A stretch of 64,000 nucleotides of DNA from contig NZ_LT615228.1 in NCBI RefSeq assembly GCF_900096765.1, forward strand, positions 1,761,584 through 1,825,583, given 5' to 3'. The DNA is from Polynucleobacter necessarius. GTDB taxonomy: Bacteria > Pseudomonadota > Gammaproteobacteria > Burkholderiales > Burkholderiaceae. The translations under genes and the position numbers were made by a program. Below are positions 9,543 through 18,341 of the stretch, one piece after another. Within the stretch, counting starts at the first letter, position 1. Each line of letters opens with the position of its first letter. Below the pieces are notes generated by a model. It saw only the letters and a list, made by a program, of their open reading frames with translations. It was not told the DNA's origin and did not search any database.

Positions 9543-10394
9543 ATGGATCTTATATTGTTGCTAAAAGCAGTCATTTTGGGTGTTGTCGAGGGCTTGACTG
9601 AGTTTTTGCCGATCTCCAGTACGGGGCATCTTATTTTGGTCGGAGATTTGCTCGATTTTAATGATGAGCGAGGTAAGGCTTTCGAGGTCATTATTCAGTT
9701 TGGTGCCATTTTGGCGGTTTGCTGGGAGTTTCGCCAAAAGCTCATCAAAGTTGCCTCATCTGTTTTGACTAGCCCAAATTCTCGTCGTTTTGTTGTCAAT
9801 TTATTGATTGCCTCAGCCCCGGCAATGGGTTTAGGTTTTCTTTTTGGTAAGCATATAAAAGCGGTTTTATTTGCCCCGATACCGGTTGCTATGGCATTCA
9901 TTGTGGGCGCTTTGATTATTTTTTGGGCCGAGCGTCGCCAGGAAAAAATCAATGCCGCGAAGAGCTACATTCAGTCTGTAGATGACCTCTCTTATTTAGA
10001 TGCATTCAAAGTGGGTTTAGCCCAATGTGCTGCGCTGATTCCTGGGACTTCTCGTTCAGGCGCCACCATTATTGGGGGCATGCTCTTTGGTTTGCCGCGC
10101 ACTGTAGCAACAGAGTTTTCTTTCTTTATGGCCATCCCTGTGATTGGCGGCGCAACAGCTTATGAGTTACTCAAGCTTTGGAAAAATCCAGTAACCATTT
10201 CTGCTGACTATAGTGTTGCGATTGCAGTGGGATTTATAGCGGCGTTTATCTCAGCGTTTGTTTGCGTGCGCTGGCTAATTCACTATGTTGCTCATCATAA
10301 CTTTATTCCATTTGCCTGGTACCGTATCGCTTTTGGTTTACTAGTTTTGATTACCTCATTTAGTGTTAGTGGCTTAATTGCTTGGTCGCATTAA
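9543..10394 (+). CDS. uppP: undecaprenyl-diphosphatase
   Basis: Recycles the carrier lipid by dephosphorylating undecaprenyl diphosphate, supplying peptidoglycan and O-antigen synthesis; also known as BacA. The 283-residue polytopic membrane protein has [10 protein letters not shown] at 20-29 and PGTSRSGAT at 167-175, the two conserved active-site blocks. About eight hydrophobic segments are visible. Starts at ATG 9543, divergent from the tolC-like gene. The product is functionally linked to the polysaccharide genes in this window, which consume the same carrier. Confidence 0.96.
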   Translation: MDLILLLKAVILGVVEGLTEFLPISSTGHLILVGDLLDFNDERGKAFEVIIQFGAILAVCWEFRQKLIKVASSVLTSPNSRRFVVNLLIASAPAMGLGFLFGKHIKAVLFAPIPVAMAFIVGALIIFWAERRQEKINAAKSYIQSVDDLSYLDAFKVGLAQCAALIPGTSRSGATIIGGMLFGLPRTVATEFSFFMAIPVIGGATAYELLKLWKNPVTISADYSVAIAVGFIAAFISAFVCVRWLIHYVAHHNFIPFAWYRIAFGLLVLITSFSVSGLIAWSH

Positions 10395-10428
10395 TTTATT
10401 CAATCATTTAAAAATCCCGGAATTGAAT

Positions 10429-10889
10429 ATGGATGTATCTATTGACGCAATCACCAACAATATTCAGCTAGCACTGGCCCTGGTATTTTTGTTAACTGCA
10501 GTTGCAACATTAATTAATGCAATTTCTGGTCGTCTGGCTAGAACCGTCGATCGGATGCGAGCAATTCAGAAGGCCCTGCACTCTGGTGATATTGCAGATC
10601 AGTACATGATTGAGCATATGCAAAAAGAAGCAAATGAGGCAATGATTCGTGGACGCTTATGTACCGCTGCAATTTTCTTTGATGTTCTTAGTGTGGTGTA
10701 TTTATCTCCTTAACTGTGCTGGAACTGTTTTTCTTCCAAGCAGGTGCAGTGCACTCACTTCAAACTACTTATGTCATTTGGACCTTTGTGCTTGGCCTGA
10801 TATCCTTCATGACATCCTTATCCATCGTTTTAGCTGAAGTGGTTTATGCCTATAGATCAGCCGGTTGGAGCGCTCCAAGAAACTATTAA
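10429..10889 (+). pseudogene. DUF2721-like membrane protein, frameshifted
   Basis: ATG 10429 opens a small membrane protein that stops early at 10711-10713. Adding one G near 10698 (GG expected, G seen) lets the frame continue to TAA 10887-10889, giving about 153 residues. The restored C-terminal half contains FISLTVLELFFFQAG and two more hydrophobic segments, ending APRNY. Three membrane segments and the N-terminal AITNNIQLALALVFLLT resemble the DUF2721 family of unknown function. The restored length is a multiple of three, which supports one ancestral gene. It follows uppP by 34 bases and ends just before the uxs gene. Sequencing error at a single G cannot be excluded. Confidence 0.65.
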
Positions 10890-10896
10890 TCTTTTA

Positions 10897-11847
10897 TTGA
10901 CTAATTATTTTATAAACAAAATCCTCATCACTGGTGGCGCTGGTTTTTTAGGATCACATCTTACTGAGCGACTCTTGAAAGAGGATAATGATGTATTAAT
11001 GGTAGATAACTATTTCACGGGATCCAAGGCAAATCTTGAGCATTTATTGCCCAATCCACGCTTAGAGCTCATGCGTCACGATGTGACTTTCCCGCTCTAC
11101 GTGGAAACAAACCAGATTTATAACTTGGCTTGCCCAGCTTCACCAGTGCATTATCAATATGACCCAGTGCAAACGACCAAGACCAGTGTGCATGGTGCAA
11201 TCAATATGCTGGGTTTGGCAAAAAGAACGCGCGCCCGTATTTTGCAAGCCTCTACTAGCGAAGTGTATGGCGATCCTGAGGTCCACCCTCAGCCAGAAGA
11301 TTATTGGGGTAAGGTAAATCCGATTGGTATTCGTTCTTGCTATGACGAAGGTAAGCGCTGTGCTGAGACCCTCTTTTTTGATTACTATCGCCAGCACAAA
11401 TTAGACATTAAGGTAGTTCGTATCTTTAATACCTATGGCCCACGTATGCACCCTAATGATGGTCGTGTCGTGAGTAACTTTATTGTGCAAGCCCTGCAAG
11501 GTAAAGACATCACCATTTATGGTGATGGCCAGCAAACCAGAAGTTTTTGCTACGTAGATGACTTAATTGATGCTATGGTCAGAATGATGAACTCAGAACA
11601 AGGCTTTACAGGGCCGGTGAATATTGGCAACCCAGGCGAGTTCACGATGTTGCAGTTGGCTGAAACTGTATTAAAGCTATCTGGCGGTAAATCAAAGATT
11701 ATTCACCAGCCTTTGCCATCAGACGATCCCAAACAGCGTCAGCCCAATATTGAATTAGCCAAGTTAAAGCTTGGTTGGCAACCGAAGGTCAATCTAGAAG
11801 ATGGTCTCAAGGAAACGATTGCTTACTTTAGGAAAGTTGTAGCCTAA
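10897..11847 (+). CDS. uxs: UDP-glucuronate decarboxylase (UDP-xylose synthase), copy 1
   Basis: Converts UDP-glucuronate to UDP-xylose. This extended SDR has [14 protein letters not shown] at the N-terminus, [25 protein letters not shown] and the SCYDEGKR catalytic Tyr/Lys block that is characteristic of Uxs rather than other epimerases. A start is not obvious. TTG 10897 gives [10 protein letters not shown] and lies eight bases after the repaired DUF2721 stop, whereas ATG 10846 adds 17 residues that overlap that gene; I prefer TTG. Bases 10,911-11,585 recur exactly at 63,326-64,000. The stop at 11847 is followed immediately by trmB. Confidence 0.92.
   Translation: MTNYFINKILITGGAGFLGSHLTERLLKEDNDVLMVDNYFTGSKANLEHLLPNPRLELMRHDVTFPLYVETNQIYNLACPASPVHYQYDPVQTTKTSVHGAINMLGLAKRTRARILQASTSEVYGDPEVHPQPEDYWGKVNPIGIRSCYDEGKRCAETLFFDYYRQHKLDIKVVRIFNTYGPRMHPNDGRVVSNFIVQALQGKDITIYGDGQQTRSFCYVDDLIDAMVRMMNSEQGFTGPVNIGNPGEFTMLQLAETVLKLSGGKSKIIHQPLPSDDPKQRQPNIELAKLKLGWQPKVNLEDGLKETIAYFRKVVA
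10911..11585 (+). repeat. exact direct repeat, copy 1 (inside uxs)
   Basis: These 675 bases are identical to 63,326-64,000 by line-by-line reading, in the same orientation, offset 52,415. The left limit is sharp: the match starts at TATAAACAAAATC and the bases before it differ. The right limit is unknown because copy 2 runs off the window. Confidence 0.95.
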
Positions 11848-11848
11848 G

Positions 11849-12673
11849 TTGACTCAAGAAGCTGCTAAGAAAGACTCCAAAGATACAGGTCGACACTTTG
11901 AGCGTATTCGCTCATTTGTTCTGAGGGCTGGTAGAACTACTGCTGGCCAACAGCGTGCTATTGACGAGCTAGGCCAACGCTTTTTGCTGCCATATCAAAA
12001 TCAAGTTCTCGACTTAATAGCTGCCTTTGAGGGGTCTACTAAACCCAAGATTTTAGAAATCGGTTTTGGTATGGGTGAGACGACTGCCAAAATTGCCGCT
12101 CTTCGCGGTGAAGATGATTTTTTAGCGATTGAGGTGCACCCTCCGGGGGTTGGTGCTTTACTCAAACTCATTGGTGAAAATCGCCTCACCAATTTACGTT
12201 TGATTCGCCATGATGCGGTTGAAGTACTCGAGAACATGATTGCTCCAGATGCTTTGAATGGTATTCATATTTATTTTGCTGACCCATGGCATAAAAAACG
12301 GCATCATAAGCGCCGCTTGATTCAATCGTCATTTGTAAAGCTTTTGGTCTCCCGATTAAGGCAAGGTGCTTATTTACATCTCGCTACAGACTGGCATAAC
12401 TATGCCGAGCAAATGCTCTTAGTGCTCAATGCAGAACCAGCTCTAAAAAATACCTCTAGCGAGCTCATTAAATTAGAGACTTTTACGAGTGAAGATATTG
12501 CCAAGGACTCGACTGAAAAAGATTCAAATGAATTTAAACCTAGCGCTGCGCAATTAAGTAGCGAGCATGCTGGCTATGTGCAGCGACCAGCATATCGCCC
12601 TGTTACGAAGTTTGAGAACCGTGGTATCAAGCTGGGCCACGGTGTGTGGGACTTGGTTTACAAGAAAATCTAA
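11849..12673 (+). CDS. trmB: tRNA (guanine-N7)-methyltransferase
   Basis: Methylates G46 of tRNA variable loops with S-adenosylmethionine. The 274-residue protein contains [12 protein letters not shown] (SAM site), the [11 protein letters not shown] strand, [14 protein letters not shown] and [11 protein letters not shown], all diagnostic of TrmB. Starts at TTG 11849, one base after the uxs stop. An insertion of about 25 residues rich in Lys, Glu and Ser (near 205-235) is not part of the common core. The N-terminal 35 residues include the RSFVLRAGR motif typical of the family. Confidence 0.94.
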   Translation: MTQEAAKKDSKDTGRHFERIRSFVLRAGRTTAGQQRAIDELGQRFLLPYQNQVLDLIAAFEGSTKPKILEIGFGMGETTAKIAALRGEDDFLAIEVHPPGVGALLKLIGENRLTNLRLIRHDAVEVLENMIAPDALNGIHIYFADPWHKKRHHKRRLIQSSFVKLLVSRLRQGAYLHLATDWHNYAEQMLLVLNAEPALKNTSSELIKLETFTSEDIAKDSTEKDSNEFKPSAAQLSSEHAGYVQRPAYRPVTKFENRGIKLGHGVWDLVYKKI

Positions 12674-12695
12674 GTATCTGCTGAAAGTAAAGCTG

Positions 12696-14168
12696 TTAGA
12701 GACCTACGCAGACGTACTTCATCTCTAAGTACTCATCCATACCGTAGACACTACCTTCCCGACCTAAGCCTGATTGTTTGACTCCCCCAAAAGGAGCTAC
12801 TTCATTGGTAATCAGGCCAGTGTTTACGCCCACCATACCGTATTCAAGGGCTTCAGCTACTTTCCATACCCGACCAATATCTCGGCTATAAAAATACGAT
12901 GCCAGACCGAAGGGATTATTGTTCGCTAATTTAACTACTTCCTCATCGGTCTCAAAGGGGATGACAGGGGCAACTGGTCCAAACGTTTCTTCTTGGGTGA
13001 TGAGCATATCGCTATTGACGTTGGACAAAATGGTTGGCTCGTAAAAGTTTTTACCTGGAGTGGTTGGTTTGCCACCAGTTACCAGCTTGGCTCCCTTGCT
13101 GATCGCATCAGCGACATGTTTCTCTGCTTTGACTAATGCGGCAGTCTCGATCAAGGGGCCCTGAGTGACGCCTGGTTCCATGCCATTACCAACTTTAATT
13201 TTGGTAATTGCTTTTGCAAATTTCTCTACAAATTCATCATGTACTTTTTTGTGTATATAAAAACGGTTGGCGCAAACACAGGTTTGACCAGAGTTTCTAA
13301 ACTTAGACGCAATTGCTCCACTCACTGCTGCATCAATATCAGCATCCTCAAACACAATGAACGGAGCATGACCACCTAATTCGAGAGCCACTTTTTTGAC
13401 GGTAGGCGCACATTGTTCCATGAGAATGCGACCAACCTCAGTCGATCCAGTAAATGAGAGGTGGCGTACAGTAGGTGATGCGCAAAGTGTTTTGCCAATC
13501 ACGATGGATTGCTGTGCGTCTGCTGTCAAAATATTAATAACACCATCTGGAATGCCAGCACGAATAGCTAACTCAGCAAGAGCCAAAGCGGATAGCGGGG
13601 TAAGTTCTGCTGGTTTAATTACAATCGTGCAGCCAGCTGCTAGAGCGGGGGCAATTTTGCGAGTAATCATGGCAATAGGAAAATTCCAGGGAGTAATCGC
13701 TACGCAAACGCCGATGGGTTGCTTGAGAACCATCATGCGCTTATCACCCCAAGTCGTCGTCGGAATAGAGCCAGCGACGCGTTTCGCTTCTTCAGCAAAC
13801 CATTCTACAAATGAAGCACCATAAATTACTTCTCCGCCTGCTTCTGCCAATGGCTTGCCTTGCTCCAAAGTCATGAGCGTGGCGAGGTCTTGGGTATTCT
13901 CAGTGATAAGCTCAAACCATTTGCGCATGATATGAGCACGTTCTTTGGCAGTCTTGCTCCGCCATGCGGGAAGCGCTTTTTCTGCGGCAGCAATAGCTAG
14001 CTCAGCCTCTGCGCTTCCAAGATTACTAACTGACGCAATGAGCTCATCGGTAGCTGGGTTGGTCACATCAAAGCGACTCTGAGAATCAATCCATTTCCCA
14101 TTAATAAAAGCCTGCTCTTTAAAAAGCTGGTGATCTTTTAGAAAGCTACGAATATCCATTTTTTGCAT
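12696..14168 (-). CDS. gabD: NAD(P)-dependent succinate-semialdehyde dehydrogenase
   Basis: An aldehyde dehydrogenase of about 490 residues. It has TPWNFPIAMITRKIAPALAAG, KPAELTPLSALAL, the catalytic Glu in LELGGHAPFIVF and the catalytic Cys in NSGQTCVCANRF. The VGVNTGLITNEVAPFGG C-terminal block is typical of GabD. Such enzymes oxidise succinate semialdehyde to succinate. ATG 14168 and ATG 14159 are both possible starts. No GABA transaminase lies nearby, so the physiological substrate is inferred. It ends 22 bases from convergent trmB. Confidence 0.87.
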   Translation of the reverse strand: MQKMDIRSFLKDHQLFKEQAFINGKWIDSQSRFDVTNPATDELIASVSNLGSAEAELAIAAAEKALPAWRSKTAKERAHIMRKWFELITENTQDLATLMTLEQGKPLAEAGGEVIYGASFVEWFAEEAKRVAGSIPTTTWGDKRMMVLKQPIGVCVAITPWNFPIAMITRKIAPALAAGCTIVIKPAELTPLSALALAELAIRAGIPDGVINILTADAQQSIVIGKTLCASPTVRHLSFTGSTEVGRILMEQCAPTVKKVALELGGHAPFIVFEDADIDAAVSGAIASKFRNSGQTCVCANRFYIHKKVHDEFVEKFAKAITKIKVGNGMEPGVTQGPLIETAALVKAEKHVADAISKGAKLVTGGKPTTPGKNFYEPTILSNVNSDMLITQEETFGPVAPVIPFETDEEVVKLANNNPFGLASYFYSRDIGRVWKVAEALEYGMVGVNTGLITNEVAPFGGVKQSGLGREGSVYGMDEYLEMKYVCVGL

Positions 14169-14248
14169 GATGAACCTGACCAATTATTAGGTGTATTGGA
14201 ATACCAATAGTTGCAATGATTTTATCTCTTATCTCTTATAACGTAAAA

Positions 14249-14276
14249 AGCCCCTAAACCAAGGCGGCTAGGGGCT
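14249..14276 (-). terminator. intrinsic terminator after nusB
   Basis: A perfect 8-bp stem (AGCCCCTA at 14249-14256 and TAGGGGCT at 14269-14276) with a 12-base loop. Read on the minus strand it is followed by TTTTT. It lies just beyond the nusB stop and closes the ribBA-ribH-nusB run. Confidence 0.82.
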
Positions 14277-14296
14277 CTTGGATTGGGTTAGCGTTG

Positions 14297-14815
14297 TTAG
14301 CTTGCCCCAGTTTCGGTACTGCGGAGTTGTTGAGCCAAGAGGTCTAAAACGCCATTAACGTATTTATGGCCATCAGTGCCGCCAAAAGTTTTAGCTAATT
14401 CCACAGTTTCATTAATCGCTACTTTGTAAGGAACAGAGAGATCAGCTGCCAGTTCATAAGTGCCGATCAGAAGGGCGGCATGCTCGACAGGGGATAGCTC
14501 ATTAATCGGACGATCTAGGGCCGGGGTAATGATTGCCTCTAGTTCATCAGTGCGGTCTAGGACGCCTTGAAAGATTCCTTGAAAGAGATCTAACTGACAG
14601 CGTTTAAACGCAGGATCTTCTGCAAGCTGTTTAGCAATGGCTGCGCTGTTGGGAAGGCTGCCGGCACGGCGCACCACGAGACTTTGATACACACCTTGCA
14701 GGGCGTATTCACGAGCACGACGACGCGGGGTCAGAGAGCGCTTTGGCGCTGCTGACTTGCTATCCGCATCTTTGGTAGAGGTAATAACAGGATTGTTCAA
14801 ATTGACTTTTGACAT
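14297..14815 (-). CDS. nusB: transcription antitermination factor NusB
   Basis: Binds boxA RNA with NusE (S10) in rRNA antitermination. The 172-residue protein has a basic N-terminal extension (about 1-30), then RRRAREYALQGVYQSL, a DRPINELSPVEHAALLIGTYEL block and VAINETVELAKTFGGTDGHKYVNGVLD, the characteristic NusB C-terminus. It follows ribH by five bases in the widespread ribH-nusB arrangement and is closed by the terminator at 14249-14276. Confidence 0.96.
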   Translation of the reverse strand: MSKVNLNNPVITSTKDADSKSAAPKRSLTPRRRAREYALQGVYQSLVVRRAGSLPNSAAIAKQLAEDPAFKRCQLDLFQGIFQGVLDRTDELEAIITPALDRPINELSPVEHAALLIGTYELAADLSVPYKVAINETVELAKTFGGTDGHKYVNGVLDLLAQQLRSTETGAS

Positions 14816-14820
14816 AGGGC

Positions 14821-15333
14821 TTACTCTTGACCCGCGTTATATTCGATATCTAAATCTGGTGTGAGAGCTAAGGCAAGGTTTGCCATTTCAACAACTGCTT
14901 TGGCGCAATCCGCACCTTTAACTTCTACACGAGCATACGCTTGTTCGTCAGTGTCGCAGGTGAGTACGCCGTTGGCAATTGGCAAACCAGAGTCAATCGA
15001 GATACGCGAGATACCTGCAGCAGACTCATTCGAAACCAGTTCAAAGTGATATGTTTCACCGCGGATGACAGCGCCTAAAGCAACTAGACCATCGAACTCA
15101 TCAGTTTGGGCTAATTTTTGGAGCGCGAAAGGAATCTCTAGAGCACCTGGAACAGTGACTAATTTAATATCAGACTGGGCAACGCCTAATGCGAGTAATT
15201 CATTGATGCAGGCATTAGTCAGGGCTACACAATGATCTTCATTAAAGCGCGCTTGCACGATGCCAATTCGTAAATCTTGGCCATTGAGGTCTGCCTCTAA
15301 TACTCCTACGAAGTCATTGTTTGAGTTAGTCAT
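14821..15333 (-). CDS. ribH: 6,7-dimethyl-8-ribityllumazine synthase
   Basis: Penultimate riboflavin step: condenses 5-amino-6-ribitylaminouracil with dihydroxybutanone phosphate. The 170-residue protein shows [38 protein letters not shown] with the catalytic His, and PIANGVLT. Length is normal. It lies 14 bases after ribBA and five before nusB, so one transcript is likely. Partner enzymes RibD and RibE are on the other strand 3-4 kb away. Confidence 0.96.
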   Translation of the reverse strand: MTNSNNDFVGVLEADLNGQDLRIGIVQARFNEDHCVALTNACINELLALGVAQSDIKLVTVPGALEIPFALQKLAQTDEFDGLVALGAVIRGETYHFELVSNESAAGISRISIDSGLPIANGVLTCDTDEQAYARVEVKGADCAKAVVEMANLALALTPDLDIEYNAGQE

Positions 15334-15347
15334 TTTTCTAAATAATA

Positions 15348-16496
15348 TTATTTGGTTTGAATGGTGGCTCGATCATAAGGAGTGTAGCCAGTGACTTCCA
15401 GTTTGTAGCCAGATAGGCTAGGCACAGGACTTGGTTTAGCTAGTAGGCGCATTTTCCCAACGCCGATATCTTTGAGGATTTGAGCGCCAATACCGTAGCT
15501 TCTGAAATCCGTTTTGCGAGCTAAGGGTTTGCTTGCCTCATCATGGGTTTGATTGAGCTTCTGAAACTGGGCCAACCAATCCGCATCATTAGGCGCAGCA
15601 ATGCCTGCTGCATTCAGCAATACGGCTACGCCTGCTGGTGCAGCAGCAATCTGTTGTAAGGCTTGTGCCAGAGGCCACGAATGGGTGCTGAGGTCTGATT
15701 CCAAGAAATCTAAAACAGTGACTGGCTCATGCACACGCACTAATGTTTCCTTGGCGTCAGAGGGTTTGCCATGGACTAGCGCAATGTGTACACATGAGCT
15801 AGGGGTATCGCGGTAAATGATGCCTTCAAACTTACCCCAAGGAGTTGAAAATTGACACGTACCTTCACGAACCACCATGCTCTCATGTTGACTGCGGTAT
15901 TGAATCAAATCAGCAATACTGCCAATTTTGAGTTGATGCTCTTTAGCAAACTCCACTAAGTCAGGCAAGCGAGCCATGCTGCCATCATCTTTCATGATTT
16001 CACAGATGACAGCGGTAGGTGAGCAGCCGGCCATTGCAGCCAAATCACAGCCGGCTTCAGTATGTCCAGAGCGAATTAATACGCCTCCTGGCTGAGCCAT
16101 TAAAGGGAAGATGTGTCCTGGTTGAACTAGATCGCTAGGCTTAGCATTGGGCGCTACTGCAGTTTTAATGGTGAGGGCGCGATCTGCCGCAGAGATTCCA
16201 GTAGTTACTCCACTGGCTGCTTCAATCGAAACCGTGAAGTTAGTACCCATAGAAGTGCCGTTATCGCGAACCATTAAGGGCAAATTAAGCTGCTGACAGC
16301 GATCACGAGTGAGTGTGAGACAAATCAGACCACGACCATGCTTTGCCATGAAATTGACCGCTTCAGCGCTGACATGGTCGGCAGCTAGAACAAGATCACC
16401 CTCATTCTCGCGATCTTCTTCATCAACAAGGATGACCATCTTGCCAGCACGCATCTCGGCAATGATTTCTTCGGTGGAGGCTAGGGTATTTGGCAT
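15348..16496 (-). CDS. ribBA: 3,4-dihydroxy-2-butanone-4-phosphate synthase with degenerate GTP cyclohydrolase II domain
   Basis: A 382-residue two-domain protein. The N-terminal RibB domain (about 5-205) has [27 protein letters not shown] and [12 protein letters not shown], so it should make dihydroxybutanone phosphate from ribulose 5-phosphate. The C-terminal RibA-like domain (about 210-375) has lost the zinc-binding segment: the expected CLTGD...RCDCG region reads [15 protein letters not shown] with no cysteines. Cyclohydrolase II activity is therefore unlikely. Degenerate RibA domains of this kind are known from other proteobacterial RibBA proteins, so a separate RibA elsewhere is expected. 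No flavin riboswitch was recognised in the 122-base upstream gap. Confidence 0.93.
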   Translation of the reverse strand: MPNTLASTEEIIAEMRAGKMVILVDEEDRENEGDLVLAADHVSAEAVNFMAKHGRGLICLTLTRDRCQQLNLPLMVRDNGTSMGTNFTVSIEAASGVTTGISAADRALTIKTAVAPNAKPSDLVQPGHIFPLMAQPGGVLIRSGHTEAGCDLAAMAGCSPTAVICEIMKDDGSMARLPDLVEFAKEHQLKIGSIADLIQYRSQHESMVVREGTCQFSTPWGKFEGIIYRDTPSSCVHIALVHGKPSDAKETLVRVHEPVTVLDFLESDLSTHSWPLAQALQQIAAAPAGVAVLLNAAGIAAPNDADWLAQFQKLNQTHDEASKPLARKTDFRSYGIGAQILKDIGVGKMRLLAKPSPVPSLSGYKLEVTGYTPYDRATIQTK

Positions 16497-16618
16497 AGCC
16501 CTCTATTTTAAGCCGAGCAGGAGAATGTCGTTCACTCTCACAGCAATATCCCGACTTTCTGACACAAGAGCCCTCAGAATCCTCTTTTGGCAAGAGTTCG
16601 AACTTGAAAAAATAGGTC

Positions 16619-16825
16619 ATGCGCCCAAAACAGTCCAAGGGATTCATTTTGCTAGAGGCTTTAGTGGCCATGAGCCTGATTCTGGGTGCTTGGTTGGCTT
16701 CCGTAAATGTCTATCAAACGATTAGTCTGCGTTTTCTTGCCCAAGAAGCTAAGCAAGTGAATTTAAGGAAAGTTTTAGATGTTTATGAAACTCAAGAGCG
16801 TTTCCGGGTTTATCGGGGTCAATAG
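16619..16825 (+). CDS. short type IV prepilin-like protein (PilV-like)
   Basis: A 68-residue protein beginning MRPKQSKGFILLEALVAM. The basic leader, Gly before Phe, and Glu five residues later (GF-ILLE) form a prepilin peptidase site, followed by a hydrophobic helix. Ordinary PilV/GspI proteins are longer, so this may be truncated or a minimal form. It starts a run of four small pilin-like genes between divergent ribBA and ribD. Inference: a minor pilin or pseudopilin for type IV pili or DNA uptake. Confidence 0.7.
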   Translation: MRPKQSKGFILLEALVAMSLILGAWLASVNVYQTISLRFLAQEAKQVNLRKVLDVYETQERFRVYRGQ

Positions 16826-16841
16826 GAGTTTATAAGAACCC

Positions 16842-17474
16842 ATGAGTCTTCTGGAGTGTTTCATCGGCATTGCTCTGTGCGGTATTTTGCTCGCCCCGCT
16901 ATTGCAAACTAGTGCTCAGCTTGCGCATAAACAAATTGAATTTGAGAAAACCCAGCTAATGGTTTTTGAGGCAGAGCGTGCTCTTGAGTTAATTGGAAGA
17001 GCGATTCGGATAGCAGGCTATCGAAATATTAAATCTATGAAAAAAATCAATCAGTTAGATGGTGCCAATATGATCGTAGTTCAAAAGCGATCAGGATATC
17101 AAGGCTCTGATTCGCTCACGATCAGACATGAGTTGTCTGATGGAATAGATTTTGATTGCCTTGGAAATATTTTAAGTGCTGATCGTACGAAAAAAGACTT
17201 AGCGTTACAAGGCTTTATGGTTGATAGACAAGCAGGTCTTGCTAAAGGCGCACAGCCCAGGGGCGGTTCATTGATTTGTCAGTCCTTAGATCGTCAGGGG
17301 AGATTGCAAAACACTACTCTCATGAGTGGAGTTGGCCACCTGAATATTGAAGAGCTTGCTGGCGGACCAGCGGGGGCGCTGCAAAGGGTTTTTCGGGTTA
17401 AGTTAGAGATGACCGATGGCGCCAAGATTCACAAATCTGTGGAGCGAACCTTTAGCACCAGAAACCCCTCATGA
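16842..17474 (+). CDS. PilW-like minor pilin, apparently without a leader
   Basis: A 210-residue protein beginning MSLLECFIGIALCGILLAPLL. The SLLE core and hydrophobic helix match mature type IV pilins, and the rest (LGRAIRIAGYR-like segment near 60, Asp and Cys in the middle) resembles PilW. However, an in-frame TAA stands at 16833-16835, so no basic leader or cleavage-site Gly precedes Met1. Either the leader is in another frame because of a small indel, or the protein is not processed normally. It overlaps the next gene by four bases. Confidence 0.68.
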   Translation: MSLLECFIGIALCGILLAPLLQTSAQLAHKQIEFEKTQLMVFEAERALELIGRAIRIAGYRNIKSMKKINQLDGANMIVVQKRSGYQGSDSLTIRHELSDGIDFDCLGNILSADRTKKDLALQGFMVDRQAGLAKGAQPRGGSLICQSLDRQGRLQNTTLMSGVGHLNIEELAGGPAGALQRVFRVKLEMTDGAKIHKSVERTFSTRNPS

Positions 17475-17800
17475 TTCTAGCCTGGGTGATTTCTTTGCTA
17501 CTGCTGTGCTCATCATTGCTGCTGTATTTAGAGCGAACTACAGCACTTCGTATATTTGAGCTTGCGACTATTGAGGCCTCACAGAAAAACTTGATGGCTG
17601 CCGAGCAATCAGTCATTGAATGTGAGAAAAACCTGACAAATTTATCAGCAATCAAGGTGAATGATTGTTTTATTGAGTCTCTAGGAAAAAACTATTGGTG
17701 TATTACAAGCAAGCAAACGCCTGCTATTGAAATTCATGTGGTGGTGGATGAAAAAATGAATATGGTGACTCGCTTAAATTGGCGTCAAGCATTTGAGTAA
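17471..17800 (+). CDS. small PilX-like membrane-anchored protein
   Basis: A 109-residue protein with one N-terminal hydrophobic helix (about 2-20), then a soluble part with four cysteines, including ESVIEC-like and WCITS segments. Position after a PilW-like gene (ATGA overlap) and the AAEQSVIECEKNL block, which resembles the PilX helix that follows the membrane anchor, support a PilX-like call. There is no prepilin Gly/Glu motif. Could also be a gene-specific companion of unknown role. Confidence 0.55.
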   Translation: MILAWVISLLLLCSSLLLYLERTTALRIFELATIEASQKNLMAAEQSVIECEKNLTNLSAIKVNDCFIESLGKNYWCITSKQTPAIEIHVVVDEKMNMVTRLNWRQAFE

Positions 17801-17806
17801 TGAATA

Positions 17807-18325
17807 TTGCAGACAGATACCCAAAAGGGCATGAGTCTTTTAGAGATGATGGCAGTAGTTTTCATGGTCACCATCATGGTGACCATGACGATGCCACTTC
17901 TGCAAGAGCAGATTGCTATCCGTGAAATCAATACTATTGCAAGGCGCTTCACTGCGCATGCGCACTTTGCACGAGGGCAGGCAATACATCTTGGCCAATC
18001 TACGCGGATTATGCCGCGTCTTCAAGATTCATGGGATCAAGGTTGGGTTGTCGCCACTAAAGACAAGGTTTGGCTCACACAGGGTTCTATCGAACCCGTC
18101 TTTTTTAGGGGTGGAGGCAGGCATTTTGTTGACCCCCACTCAGGTAAATCTGGCATTGGATTTAACGCCGCTGGGGCAGCTAAGACCGCTCAAGGTGGTT
18201 TTGTCGCAAACCGCCTGATCTTGCGCCATCGCCGTAGCGACAACCTAGAGCGGCAGTTGATTTTGAGTAGTGGTGGGCGCTGGCGCATCTGCGATCCAGC
18301 AAGAGATGTCAAGAATTGCCATTGA
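17807..18325 (+). CDS. FimT/GspH-type pseudopilin
   Basis: A 172-residue protein starting MQTDTQKGMSLLEMMAVV: charged leader, Gly, then Met-Ser-Leu-Leu-Glu, a proper prepilin cleavage site. A GspH/FimT domain follows (QEQIAIREINTIARRFTAHAHFARGQAI), and the C-terminus RRSDNLERQLILSSGGRWRIC matches the domain end. The start TTG 17807 is the only in-frame candidate that includes the leader. GspH/FimT proteins initiate pseudopilus assembly. It is the best-formed member of this four-gene pilin run, and ribD starts 16 bases later. Confidence 0.82.
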   Translation: MQTDTQKGMSLLEMMAVVFMVTIMVTMTMPLLQEQIAIREINTIARRFTAHAHFARGQAIHLGQSTRIMPRLQDSWDQGWVVATKDKVWLTQGSIEPVFFRGGGRHFVDPHSGKSGIGFNAAGAAKTAQGGFVANRLILRHRRSDNLERQLILSSGGRWRICDPARDVKNCH

Positions 18326-18341
18326 ATGGTTTAATAGACCC

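Noticed and set aside
11140..11397. Minus-strand open frame of 85 codons inside uxs, identical at 63,555-63,812
   Set aside because: It is antisense to a strongly conserved enzyme and its identity at both sites simply follows from the exact repeat. No ribosome site or family resemblance.
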